7,009 nucleotides of DNA from an uncultured Collinsella sp. Its GTDB lineage: Bacteria > Actinomycetota > Coriobacteriia > Coriobacteriales > Coriobacteriaceae. A program made the position numbers and the translations under genes. Below are positions 1-6,808 of this stretch, one piece after another; the first letter of the stretch is position 1, and each line of letters starts with the position of its first letter. Location: the NCBI GenBank assembly GCA_900754275.1, contig CAAECF010000010.1, forward strand, positions 1 through 7,009. The letters run 5' to 3'. The notes under the pieces were generated by a model that was not told the origin of the DNA, did not search any database, and saw only the letters and a program-made list of their open reading frames with translations.

Positions 1-580
1 CGGCGACAACGCCTCTATGGACTGCTGCATCGTCAACCGCGAGACGCTGCTCGAGATCATCGACCACTACCAGGCCGCCGACTATCTGGACCTGCTCGAG
101 GCACTCCAGGGCGACTTTGGCAACATCGACGTGTGCAGCTACGAGTACAAGGGCGAGGTCGTGGGCGTGTTTAGCGAGAAGTCGCTGTATCGCCGCAGCA
201 TGGACCTGCTCGACCAGACCGTGGCAGACCAGCTCTTCGATCCCGAGCGCCCGATCCTGACCAAGGCTCACGACGTGCCGCCTTCGCGCTATGCGACCGG
301 CAGCCACGCGTGCAACTCGATCATCTCGGCCGGCTGCATCATCAAGGGCACCGTGCGCAACTCGATCCTGTCGCGCGGCGTTGTGGTTGAGGAAGGTGCC
401 TCGGTGACCAACTCGATCATCAACCAGAGCTGCATCATCAAGAGCGGCGCCCGCGTTGAGAACGCCATCCTGGACAAGAACAACGTGGTTCCCACCAACA
501 CCGAGCTTCGCGGCACGCCCGAGAACATCCTGGTGCTGGGCAAGGCTCCGTTAACTTCCGATACCACCATCGTACGTTAA
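1..580 (+). CDS. glgD: GlgD, glucose-1-phosphate adenylyltransferase-like subunit (C-terminal part, 5' end outside the window)
   Basis: The frame is open from the window edge (first full codon at 2) to TAA at 578-580, giving 192 residues. The ATG at 17 is internal, within the motif ASMDCCIVNRETLL, which matches the end of the nucleotidyltransferase domain in GlgC/GlgD proteins. A linker with SLYRRSMDLLDQ and LFDPERPILTK follows, then a left-handed beta-helix built from hexapeptide-like repeats (NSIISAGCIIKGTVRNSIL, SVTNSIINQSCIIKSGARV) and a closing ENILVLGK. The short beta-helix and the NPENPI-like linker favour GlgD over GlgC. Known for the family: GlgD pairs with GlgC to form the ADP-glucose pyrophosphorylase of some bacteria and modulates it, often without full catalytic residues. 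Those residues would lie in the missing roughly 170-180 N-terminal residues, so activity cannot be judged here. The gene sits directly upstream of glgA, as expected for a glgC-glgD-glgA cluster. Confidence 0.9.
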   Translation, partial: GDNASMDCCIVNRETLLEIIDHYQAADYLDLLEALQGDFGNIDVCSYEYKGEVVGVFSEKSLYRRSMDLLDQTVADQLFDPERPILTKAHDVPPSRYATGSHACNSIISAGCIIKGTVRNSILSRGVVVEEGASVTNSIINQSCIIKSGARVENAILDKNNVVPTNTELRGTPENILVLGKAPLTSDTTIVR

Positions 581-611
581 CGTTGGTACCGCAACATCGC
601 TCGTAACATGT

Positions 612-647
612 AGAATAGCCGCCCGGTTTGCGCCAGGCGGCTATTCT
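612..647 (+). terminator. Hairpin between glgD and glgA, weak or leaky terminator or processing site
   Basis: A perfect 12-bp inverted repeat (612-623 with 636-647, AGAATAGCCGCC on the left arm) encloses a 12-base loop. The stem is GC-rich near the loop and A/T-rich at its base, but no run of T follows, so it is not a standard intrinsic terminator. It ends 13 bases before the glgA Shine-Dalgarno site. No convincing promoter fits between it and glgA, so glgA probably depends on transcripts passing through this structure. It could attenuate glgA or protect an RNA end. The hairpin is certain; its role is inferred. Confidence 0.5.
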
Positions 648-670
648 CGAATTGCAACATGGGAGACAAT

Positions 671-2992
671 ATGGCTGATTCCAGCAAAAAGATGCAGATC
701 GTGTTTGCCTCGGCCGAGTGCGCACCGTTTGTGAAGACCGGTGGCCTGGGTGACGTGGCGGGCTCGCTGCCTGCGGCGCTTGTGCGCGCCGGCGCCGAAG
801 TCATCGTGATGGTGCCCAAGTACGCCACCATCAAGGACGAGTACAAGGCGCAGATGGAGCACTTCTCCGACTTTTACGTGAGCCTGGGCTGGCGAAACGA
901 GTACTGCGGGCTCGAGAAGCTCGAGCACGACGGCGTCACCTATATGTTCATCGACAACGAGCGCTACTTTGCGCGCGACTATCCGTACGGCTTCTTTGAC
1001 GACGGCGAGCGCTTTGCGTTCTTCTCCAAGGCCATCACCGAGAGCCTGCAGCACTTGCCGGCCGGCTTTGAGTGCGACATCCTGCATTGCAACGACTGGC
1101 AGACGGCGCTGGCGCCCGTGTTTTTGCGCGAGTTCTACCAGGGCCTGCCGCTGTACGACCGCGTCAAGACCGTGTTCTCGATCCACAACGTGGCGTTCCA
1201 GGGTCAGTTTAGCGACACCGTGATGGAGGACATCCTGGGTGTGGCGCATATTCCGGCGGCCGCCTCGCAGCTGCGTTGCGACGCCTGCAGCATCAACTAC
1301 ATGCTAGGCGCCCTGCGCTATGCCGACGCCATCACTACGGTGAGCCCCACCTATGCCAACGAGATCCAGACGCCCGAATTTGGCGAGGGCTTGGACGGCG
1401 TTCTGCGCGAGCGTTCGTACGCGCTGCAGGGCATTTTGAATGGCATCGACGTCGCGGGCTTTGACCCGGCGACCGACAAGCGCATCGCTGCCAACTACAC
1501 CGTCGAGGACCGTTCCGGCAAGGCCGTGTGCAAGGCCAAGCTGCAGGAAGAGCTGGGGCTCGAGGTTCGCGACGACCGTCCGCTCATGGTGATGGTCACG
1601 CGCCTGACGCGCCAGAAGGGCATGGACCTGGTCATGTACGCGCTCGACCGCATCCTGGCCGGCGGCGTGCAGGTGGCGGTGCTGGGCACCGGCGACCGCG
1701 ACTACGAGGACGGCCTGCGCTACTTCCAGGATAAGTACCCCGGCACCATGGCCGCACGCATCGAGTTTGACCCGGCGCTGTCGCAGCGCATGTATGCCGC
1801 CGCCGACATGTTCCTGATGCCTTCGAAGTTTGAGCCCTGCGGCCTGTCGCAGATCATCGCCATGCGTTATGGCACCCTGCCCATCGTGCGCGAGACCGGT
1901 GGCCTGAAGGACACCGTGATCCCGTACAACGAGTTTACCGGCGAGGGTACGGGATTCTCGTTTAGCAACTTTAACGGCGACGAGATGGGCGATGCGGTAT
2001 TCCGCGCGGCGCGTCTGTTCTGGGATAACCGCGACGCCTGGAACCAGCTGGTCACGCAGGCCATGAGCCAGGACTTTAGCTGGACGCGCTCGGCCGATAA
2101 GTATCTGGACCTGTACTTCTTTATGCATCCGGAGATTGAGAGGCCAGCGACTGTTGTCGACGAGCCTGAGGCTATTGCTGAGCCGGTGGCCGCTGAGCCG
2201 GAGCCCAAAGCCAAGGCCGAGGAGAAGCCGGTTGAGGCTGAGCCCGCAAAGGCCGAGCCTGAGGTGAATGCTGAGACTGCTCCTGCGGCAAAGGCAGAGG
2301 TCAAGCCTGCCGCGAAGCCTGCCGCCAAGAAGACCACAACCCGCAAGACGACCGCCAAGAAGGCTACGACGACCAAGGCTACCGCGACTAAAACGACGGC
2401 TACCAAGGGAACGACCACGCGCAAGCGCACGACCGCCGCTGCCAAGACGGACGCCGAGGCCGAGGTCGCAGAGGCCAAGCCGGCCGCCAAGGCTCCGGCA
2501 AAGACCGCTGCCAAGAAGACGACCACGACCGCCAAGAAGGCAACAGCTGCCAAGAAAACCACGGCAACGAAGTCGACGGCCGCCAAGGCTACTGCGACCA
2601 AGGCCGCTCCGAAGGCTGCCGCAAAGCCCGCTGTCAAGGTCGAGGAAACCCCCGCCGAGCCCAAGGCCGAGGTAACTGTCGAGACAAAGCCGGCCGCCAA
2701 GACCACCACGCGCAAGCGCACCACGACGACGACCAAAAAGACCACGACTAAGGCCGCAGCTACCAAGGCAGAGGCTAAGGTCGAGGCCAAGCCCGCAGTA
2801 AAGGCCAAGCCGGTACCGAAGGCATCCGAGGCCAAGTCCGCTGCCGTCAAAGAGGAGCCCAAGGCCGAGGTAAAGGCCAAGCCCGAGCCCTCCAAGAAGG
2901 CCCCGGTCTCCCCCGCCGCCGCGACCGAGGAAAAGGCTCCGACCAAAAAGACGTCCGTCCGCAAGGCAACGGCCACCCGCAAGCGCCGCTAA
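671..2992 (+). CDS. glgA: GlgA, glycogen synthase (GT5) with a long histone-H1-like C-terminal tail
   Basis: This enzyme transfers glucose from ADP-glucose to the non-reducing end of alpha-1,4-glucan in the cytoplasm. The ATG at 671 is preferred over the in-frame ATG at 659 because GGGAG (661-665) lies five bases before 671, while 659 has no Shine-Dalgarno site; this gives 773 residues. Catalytic domain, about 1-490: KTGGLGDV near the N-terminus (K22) for ADP-glucose binding, HNVAFQG with H172, ILNGID, RLTRQKG with R311 and K316, and FEPCGLSQ with E388. These correspond to E. coli R300, K305 and E377. A usual GlgA ends near residue 480-490. Here residues 493-773 continue as a low-complexity tail of A, K, T, P, E, V and R with no aromatic residues, ending RKATATRKRR. 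The tail shares the frame with no interruption. It follows glgD after 90 bp and ends at a strong terminator. Confidence 0.96.
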   Translation: MADSSKKMQIVFASAECAPFVKTGGLGDVAGSLPAALVRAGAEVIVMVPKYATIKDEYKAQMEHFSDFYVSLGWRNEYCGLEKLEHDGVTYMFIDNERYFARDYPYGFFDDGERFAFFSKAITESLQHLPAGFECDILHCNDWQTALAPVFLREFYQGLPLYDRVKTVFSIHNVAFQGQFSDTVMEDILGVAHIPAAASQLRCDACSINYMLGALRYADAITTVSPTYANEIQTPEFGEGLDGVLRERSYALQGILNGIDVAGFDPATDKRIAANYTVEDRSGKAVCKAKLQEELGLEVRDDRPLMVMVTRLTRQKGMDLVMYALDRILAGGVQVAVLGTGDRDYEDGLRYFQDKYPGTMAARIEFDPALSQRMYAAADMFLMPSKFEPCGLSQIIAMRYGTLPIVRETGGLKDTVIPYNEFTGEGTGFSFSNFNGDEMGDAVFRAARLFWDNRDAWNQLVTQAMSQDFSWTRSADKYLDLYFFMHPEIERPATVVDEPEAIAEPVAAEPEPKAKAEEKPVEAEPAKAEPEVNAETAPAAKAEVKPAAKPAAKKTTTRKTTAKKATTTKATATKTTATKGTTTRKRTTAAAKTDAEAEVAEAKPAAKAPAKTAAKKTTTTAKKATAAKKTTATKSTAAKATATKAAPKAAAKPAVKVEETPAEPKAEVTVETKPAAKTTTRKRTTTTTKKTTTKAAATKAEAKVEAKPAVKAKPVPKASEAKSAAVKEEPKAEVKAKPEPSKKAPVSPAAATEEKAPTKKTSVRKATATRKRR
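2147..2989 (+). repeat. Low-complexity Lys/Ala/Thr-rich tail region of glgA
   Basis: This encodes residues 493-773 of GlgA. Order: an acidic Pro/Glu/Ala block (about 493-541), basic block 1 (about 542-593, with KKTTTRKTTAKK), a short acidic spacer (594-603, DAEAEVAEA), basic block 2 (about 604-656), an acidic Pro spacer (about 657-671, EETPAEPKAEV), basic block 3 (about 672-700) and a mixed end. TTTRKRTT occurs twice and a TRKR core recurs at the C-terminus. No F, W, Y, L, M, C, H or Q occurs. Ala is written with all four GCN codons and Thr with all four ACN codons, so the repetition is in the protein and not in an exact DNA unit. Such composition resembles the tails of AlgP and actinobacterial HU proteins. 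Confidence 0.85.
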
Positions 2993-3015
2993 TCCGGACG
3001 ATTAAAACTTAATCC

Positions 3016-3062
3016 TCAACGCAAAAGAGGGCGCCCCAACCAGGCGCCCTCTTTTGCGTTGA
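3016..3062 (+). terminator. Strong intrinsic terminator after glgA
   Basis: A perfect 20-bp stem (3016-3035 with 3043-3062) encloses a 7-base loop, CCAACCA. The left arm contains AAAAGAGGGCGCC and the right arm GGCGCCCTCTTTT, so GC-rich pairs sit next to the loop and an A tract and U tract lie within the stem. A pyrimidine-rich stretch follows. It starts 24 bases after the glgA stop. The symmetry would also let it stop transcription from the opposite side, although no minus-strand gene is visible here. Confidence 0.92.
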
Positions 3063-3083
3063 ACTTCTCTATTTAAAAGAGGG

Positions 3084-3217
3084 CCGGTTTACTACGACAA
3101 AATGACTCCGGCCGACCACGGCGGGTAATCTACGAAATTGGCAACGCCTCTACCTGCGGTTTTAATATCACCAAAATGACCGTGGTTGAAATCATTCAAT
3201 TCGTCGTAGTAAACCGG
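3084..3217. repeat. 134-bp element with 15-bp perfect terminal inverted repeats, MITE-like or long RNA hairpin
   Basis: CCGGTTTACTACGAC at 3084-3098 is exactly repeated in inverted form at 3203-3217. Along the same axis of symmetry, 21 of the 24 outermost positions pair. An inner 9-bp stem (3113-3121 with 3180-3188, one G-U pair) and an outer 5-bp AAAAG/CTTTT pair (3075-3079 with 3222-3226) follow the same register. The inner part has no convincing reading frame, and no clear target-site duplication is seen. It may be a small non-autonomous mobile element, a dispersed intergenic palindrome, or a structured RNA. The inverted repeat is seen directly; the class is inferred. Confidence 0.6.
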
Positions 3218-3301
3218 GGTACTTTTGTTTGGCTACAAATAGTATCGGTATAGGCGTTTTTGAATATCGCGATAATTTGGATGGTAAAACGATTTCCTAG
3301 G

Positions 3302-3330
3302 ACAACCGTTCGCCGATGGTAAACGGATGT
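3302..3330. promoter_or_regulatory. Operator-like dyad upstream of the GH13-GH77 gene
   Basis: ACAACCGTT (3302-3310) faces AACGGATGT (3322-3330), with 8 of 9 positions complementary across an 11-base spacer. The half-sites are about 20 bp apart centre to centre, or two helical turns, a spacing that suits a dimeric repressor. The right half overlaps a direct repeat of GATGGTAAACG, whose other copy at 3280-3291 contains AAAACGATTT, a shape with a central CG like LacI-family operators. No regulator gene is in the window, so the binding protein is unknown. Confidence 0.35.
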
Positions 3331-3333
3331 TGT

Positions 3334-3362
3334 TTATACAGCCTGTGTACAACAGATATACT
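3334..3362 (+). promoter_or_regulatory. Candidate promoter for the GH13-GH77 gene
   Basis: TATACT at 3357-3362 differs from TATAAT at one position. A poor -35 match, TTATAC at 3334-3339, lies 17 bases upstream, so an activator or a different sigma factor may be needed if this is real. An imperfect dyad TATACAG-C-CTGTGTA (3335-3349, one mismatched or wobble pair) fills the spacer and could be an operator. Transcription from here would give a leader of about 55 bases. This is the best promoter-like match in the gap but remains a guess. Confidence 0.3.
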
Positions 3363-3382
3363 TACATCCTGTGCGTAAAGCC

Positions 3383-3400
3383 CATGGCCCGCAGGCCATG
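3383..3400 (+). other. Short leader hairpin before the GH13-GH77 gene
   Basis: CATGGCC (3383-3389) and GGCCATG (3394-3400) form a perfect 7-bp stem around the tetraloop CGCA. It ends 23 bases before the ATG at 3424, close to but not covering the weak ribosome site GGA (3414-3416). It could influence translation or messenger stability. It lacks a T tract, so it is not a terminator. Confidence 0.45.
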
Positions 3401-3423
3401 ATTCTATTGAACTGGACCGTACT

Positions 3424-6400
3424 ATGAGATTGATACACAACAGCCGTCTTCCGCAGTTTCGCACTCCGTTTGGCGCTGTGACCACAGGAACTACCCTTTC
3501 GCTCTCCGTGATTCTGGAGGATGCCGATCCCGCGCAGGCAACGCTTACGCTCCGGACCTGGGTCGATGAGATCGGTGAGTCTCGGTATCCAATGACGCAC
3601 GAAGGCGACGGCATCTTTACCGTCGAGTTAGAGTGCGCCGAGCCCTGTCTTATCTGGTACAGCTTTATATGCAATATCGAGGGCCAGCCCGAGGTCCGCT
3701 TGGGTGCACCGCAGGGACGCACCGGCGGCGAGGGCGTAACCTACGACTACGCCGAGGTGCCGTCATTCCAAGTCACCGTCTACAAACACCGTGAGAACCG
3801 TCCCACCTGGTACGAGCGCGGTATGGTCTACCAGATCTTCCCCGATCGCTATGCCCGCGACGAGCACTGGCGCGAGCGCACGTTGACCGAGGTCGAAAAA
3901 CCGCGTAAGGGCATTCAACGCCGCATGGTCGAAGACTGGAACGAGCCGCCTGTGTACGAGCGCGCCGAGGACGGCTCCATCAAGACCTGGGATTTTTACG
4001 GCGGATCGCTCAAGGGTATCCAGGAAGACCTGCCTCGCATCGCCGAGCTGGGCTTTACGGCCATCTACCTCAACCCCATTTTTGAAGCCGCGAGCAACCA
4101 CCGCTACGACACCGCCGATTACACCAAGATCGATCCGATTCTGGGCACCGAGCAGGACTTTACTGAGCTGTGCGAGGCAGCCGAGAAGCTGGGCATTTCC
4201 ATCATTCTGGACGGTGTGTTCAACCACACGGGCGACGATTCGATCTACTTCAACCGCTACGGCAACTATCCCGGCGTCGGTGCGTGGCAGAGCGAGGACT
4301 CGCCGTGGCGCGATGCGTTTTACTTCCATGAGGACGGATCGTATGACTGCTGGTGGGGCGTGGGCAACATGCCCGCCATTAATGAGAGCTCCGAACTGGT
4401 ACGCGAGCGGCTCCTGGGCAAGGACGGCGTGATTCGTAAATGGCTACGTGCCGGCGCTCATGGCTGGCGCCTCGATGTGGCCGACGAGCTTTCCGATGAC
4501 TTCTTGACCGAGATTAAGAAGGCAGTACTTGCCGAAAAGCCTGACGCACTGTTGCTCGGCGAAGTCTGGGAAGATGCCTCCAACAAGATCAGCTACGGCC
4601 ATCTGCGTCGCTATCTGCAAGGCTCCGAGCTCGACTCGGCCATGGATTACCCCTTCCGCGACATGGTCATCGGCTTTTTGATGGGCTACAAAAACGCCTA
4701 CCAAGCTGCCGAGGATATCGAAACCCTGCGTGAGAATTATCCGCGCGAAGCCCTGTCCTGCGCGCTCAACCTACTGTCGAGCCACGACCGCCCGCGCATC
4801 ATCTCGGTGCTCGGCGGCGGCCCCGACGAGTCGCAGCTGCCCGAGAGCGAGCGCAGCAAGTGGCGCCTGGACGAGAACTCCATGGGCCTGGCCAAGAGTC
4901 GTTTTTGGCTCGCGACGCTCATGCAGATGACGTTCCCGGGCGTTCCCTCACTCTATTACGGTGACGAGTACGGCTTGGAGGGACTCACCGATCCGGGTAA
5001 TCGCCGCACCATGCCAACCAAGGAAGACCTGCACGACTTCGATACGTTCGCGATCGTCAAGAATGCCTCGGCCGTGCGCCGCGCGCTGCCATTTATGATC
5101 GACGGTGAAATCAAGGCCTTCGCGCTCAATGATGAGGTGCTAGCATACAACCGCATGGGCAAGGATGGCGAGTCCGCGACCGTCATCATCAACCGCAGCC
5201 TGCGCAATTCTCATCGCGTGACCATTCCGGCGCTCGGCGAATGTGCGAGCGATGTGATTAGCGGTCACGAGTGCGAGATCCACAACGGTACGGTCACGCT
5301 CGACCTGTACCCGCTGGGGTCGTCGATCATCTATCACCACGCCGAGCAGCGCCTGCAGGAGCCGCTCGATCACGGTGCGGGTGTTGTATGCCATATCACA
5401 TCAGTGCCGACCGACGACGGCAAGCCCGGTACGATCGGCGCGCCCACGCGTCGCTTTATCGACCATCTGGCCGCCATGGGCATGCGCTACTGGCAGGTTC
5501 TCCCCGTCAACCCCACGGACTTCTTCCGCTCCCCTTACGCCGGTCCTTCGGCCTTTGCAGGCAATATCGACCTCCTTCCCGAGAGCCACGAGGAGCTGGC
5601 AGCCGACTTTGAGACCTGGAAGGCCCGCGGAGGCGAGGATGCCGATCCGCTGTACACCGCCTTTAAACATCGCAATGCCGATTGGCTCGAGAAATACTGC
5701 GTCTACATGGCCGTTAAGAAGTACTTTGAGGGCGAGTCGCGCCATGATTGGCCGGCAGATGTCGCGCGCTACAACGAGCATCTGATCGACGACAAGCGCT
5801 TCCACAACGAAGCCGAGCTTCAGGCGTACATGCAGTACCGCTTTGACCTGGCTTGGTGCGAGCTCATGAACTATGCGCACAAGAAGGGCATCGAGGTTAT
5901 CGGCGATATTCCTATGTACGTGTCCGACGATTCGGCGGATGCGTGGAGCGAGCCCGAGAACTTCTGGTTGTCCGATACCGGCAAGGCGATTGAGCTTTCC
6001 GGTGCGCCGCCCGACAACTTTGCACCCGAGGGCCAGGTGTGGGGCAACCCGACGTTCCGCTGGGACCACATGAAGCAGAACGGCTATAGCTGGTGGATGG
6101 ATCGCCTGCGTCGTGCGTTCTCGCTCTACGATCGCGTGCGCCTGGATCACTTCCTGGGCTTCCACAGCTACTTTAGTATCCCCGCGGGCAAGGCTTGCGC
6201 CGAGGGCCGCTGGCTGGCGGGCCCGGGCAAGGACCTGTTCCAGACCGCCTATGACGAGCTGGGGCCGCTCAACTTTATCGCCGAGGACCTGGGCTACCTG
6301 ACGCCCGGTGTTCGCGCCATGGCTTCGACCTGCGGTTTCCCCGGCATGGACGTGCTGGAGTTTAGCGACTACGACGTTCGTTGCGGTGTGCATCCCACGC

Positions 6401-6720
6401 CCGGCAAGATTCTGTACACCTCGACGCACGACACGTCGACGCTGGCCGGTTGGTGCACGCGTTCCTTTGCGGGCGGCGATGAACCGAGCGGTGTTGAGGT
6501 GGCGGCAAAGTTGATGAGCGACGCGCTGGCAAGCGACGCTCCCCTGGTGATGATGCCGCTGCAGGATGTCCTGGGGCTTGGCGACGACGCGCGCATGAAT
6601 GTTCCGGGCGTGGCCACGGGCAACTGGACCTGGCAGGCTGACGAGGCGGACATTGCAGCCGCCGAGAACAAAACCGCACAGCTCCTGCGCAACAACCATA
6701 GATTCTGGGGCGAAGCGTGA
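3424..6720 (+). CDS. Bifunctional GH13 amylase/neopullulanase-like and GH77 4-alpha-glucanotransferase (MalQ) fusion
   Basis: This 1098-residue protein joins two alpha-glucan enzymes. Residues about 1-125 form a beta-sandwich like CBM34 (QFRTPFGAV). The GH13 barrel starts at MVYQIFPDRY (Y136) and shows DGVFNH (D263, H268), GWRLDVADE (nucleophile D351), LLGEVWED (acid/base E380), SSHDRPR (D455) and LYYGDEYG (510-517), closest to neopullulanase or cyclomaltodextrinase types. After the C-terminal beta domain (to about 640) a linker of about ten residues leads to GH77 at GAGVVCHITSVP. This half shows PYAGPSAFAGN, VRLDHFLGF (nucleophile D908), FIAEDLGY (acid/base E954) and STHDTSTLAGW (D1003; Thr follows where many MalQ proteins have Asn). 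No signal peptide or membrane segment is seen, so action on glycogen or maltodextrin in the cytoplasm is inferred. The ATG at 3424 has only a weak GGA ribosome site, but the family-typical N-terminus starts right after it. Exact GH13 specificity, including debranching, cannot be told from sequence alone. Confidence 0.93.
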   Translation: MRLIHNSRLPQFRTPFGAVTTGTTLSLSVILEDADPAQATLTLRTWVDEIGESRYPMTHEGDGIFTVELECAEPCLIWYSFICNIEGQPEVRLGAPQGRTGGEGVTYDYAEVPSFQVTVYKHRENRPTWYERGMVYQIFPDRYARDEHWRERTLTEVEKPRKGIQRRMVEDWNEPPVYERAEDGSIKTWDFYGGSLKGIQEDLPRIAELGFTAIYLNPIFEAASNHRYDTADYTKIDPILGTEQDFTELCEAAEKLGISIILDGVFNHTGDDSIYFNRYGNYPGVGAWQSEDSPWRDAFYFHEDGSYDCWWGVGNMPAINESSELVRERLLGKDGVIRKWLRAGAHGWRLDVADELSDDFLTEIKKAVLAEKPDALLLGEVWEDASNKISYGHLRRYLQGSELDSAMDYPFRDMVIGFLMGYKNAYQAAEDIETLRENYPREALSCALNLLSSHDRPRIISVLGGGPDESQLPESERSKWRLDENSMGLAKSRFWLATLMQMTFPGVPSLYYGDEYGLEGLTDPGNRRTMPTKEDLHDFDTFAIVKNASAVRRALPFMIDGEIKAFALNDEVLAYNRMGKDGESATVIINRSLRNSHRVTIPALGECASDVISGHECEIHNGTVTLDLYPLGSSIIYHHAEQRLQEPLDHGAGVVCHITSVPTDDGKPGTIGAPTRRFIDHLAAMGMRYWQVLPVNPTDFFRSPYAGPSAFAGNIDLLPESHEELAADFETWKARGGEDADPLYTAFKHRNADWLEKYCVYMAVKKYFEGESRHDWPADVARYNEHLIDDKRFHNEAELQAYMQYRFDLAWCELMNYAHKKGIEVIGDIPMYVSDDSADAWSEPENFWLSDTGKAIELSGAPPDNFAPEGQVWGNPTFRWDHMKQNGYSWWMDRLRRAFSLYDRVRLDHFLGFHSYFSIPAGKACAEGRWLAGPGKDLFQTAYDELGPLNFIAEDLGYLTPGVRAMASTCGFPGMDVLEFSDYDVRCGVHPTPGKILYTSTHDTSTLAGWCTRSFAGGDEPSGVEVAAKLMSDALASDAPLVMMPLQDVLGLGDDARMNVPGVATGNWTWQADEADIAAAENKTAQLLRNNHRFWGEA

Positions 6721-6764
6721 TAAAACCCCCGATATAGGGTACAGTTACAGACGTTTGAATTTTT

Positions 6765-6786
6765 GCGGGCAGAGTAATCTGCCCGC
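6765..6786 (+). terminator. Hairpin with short T run after the GH13-GH77 gene
   Basis: GCGGGCAGA (6765-6773) and TCTGCCCGC (6778-6786) form a perfect 9-bp stem with loop GTAA, followed by TTTG. It begins 44 bases after the stop codon and ends 13 bases before the next ribosome site. The T run is short, so termination may be partial and some transcripts may continue into the zinc-ribbon gene. No better promoter match for that gene was seen in the gap. Confidence 0.5.
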
Positions 6787-6808
6787 TTTGTGCTGAAAAG
6801 GAAGTATT

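Larger units (their letters stand above)
2993..3423. other. 431-bp intergenic region without a protein gene
   Basis: No supported coding sequence was found on either strand; the minus-strand frames that enter it from the downstream gene look like antisense shadows. The region is noticeably richer in A/T than the flanking genes. In order it holds the glgA terminator, a 134-bp inverted-repeat element, a 10-bp palindrome TATCGCGATA (3265-3274), a direct repeat GATGGTAAA(A)CG (3280-3291 and 3315-3325), two dyads, a possible -10 box and a hairpin shortly before the next start codon. The parts are described in their own entries. Confidence 0.8.

Noticed and set aside
611..616. TAGAAT as a -10 box for glgA
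   Set aside because: No acceptable -35 box lies at 16-18 bases, and the box overlaps the base of the hairpin.
659..670. Upstream in-frame ATG for glgA
   Set aside because: It has no Shine-Dalgarno sequence, and its own bases form part of the GGGAG site that serves the ATG at 671.
2320..2790. Possible CRISPR or tandem DNA repeat because of the repeated AAGACCAC-like text
   Set aside because: The repetition is irregular, stays in one reading frame with varied synonymous codons, and lacks constant repeats with unique spacers. It is a low-complexity protein tail.
1867..2982. Long minus-strand open frame opposite the 3' part of glgA
   Set aside because: Its product is a monotonous Ala/Val/Leu-rich string, which is what the reverse complement of Lys/Ala/Thr/Glu codons gives. 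It has no recognisable domain and lies wholly against a well-supported gene.
3297..3722. Minus-strand open frame spanning the upstream gap and the start of the fusion gene
   Set aside because: No recognisable motif or ribosome site, and it overlaps conserved N-terminal coding sequence on the + strand.
5401..6699. 432-residue minus-strand open frame opposite the GH77 half
   Set aside because: It is explained by GC-rich codon bias of the sense gene and shows no family motifs. The sense frame carries the conserved MalQ catalytic motifs.
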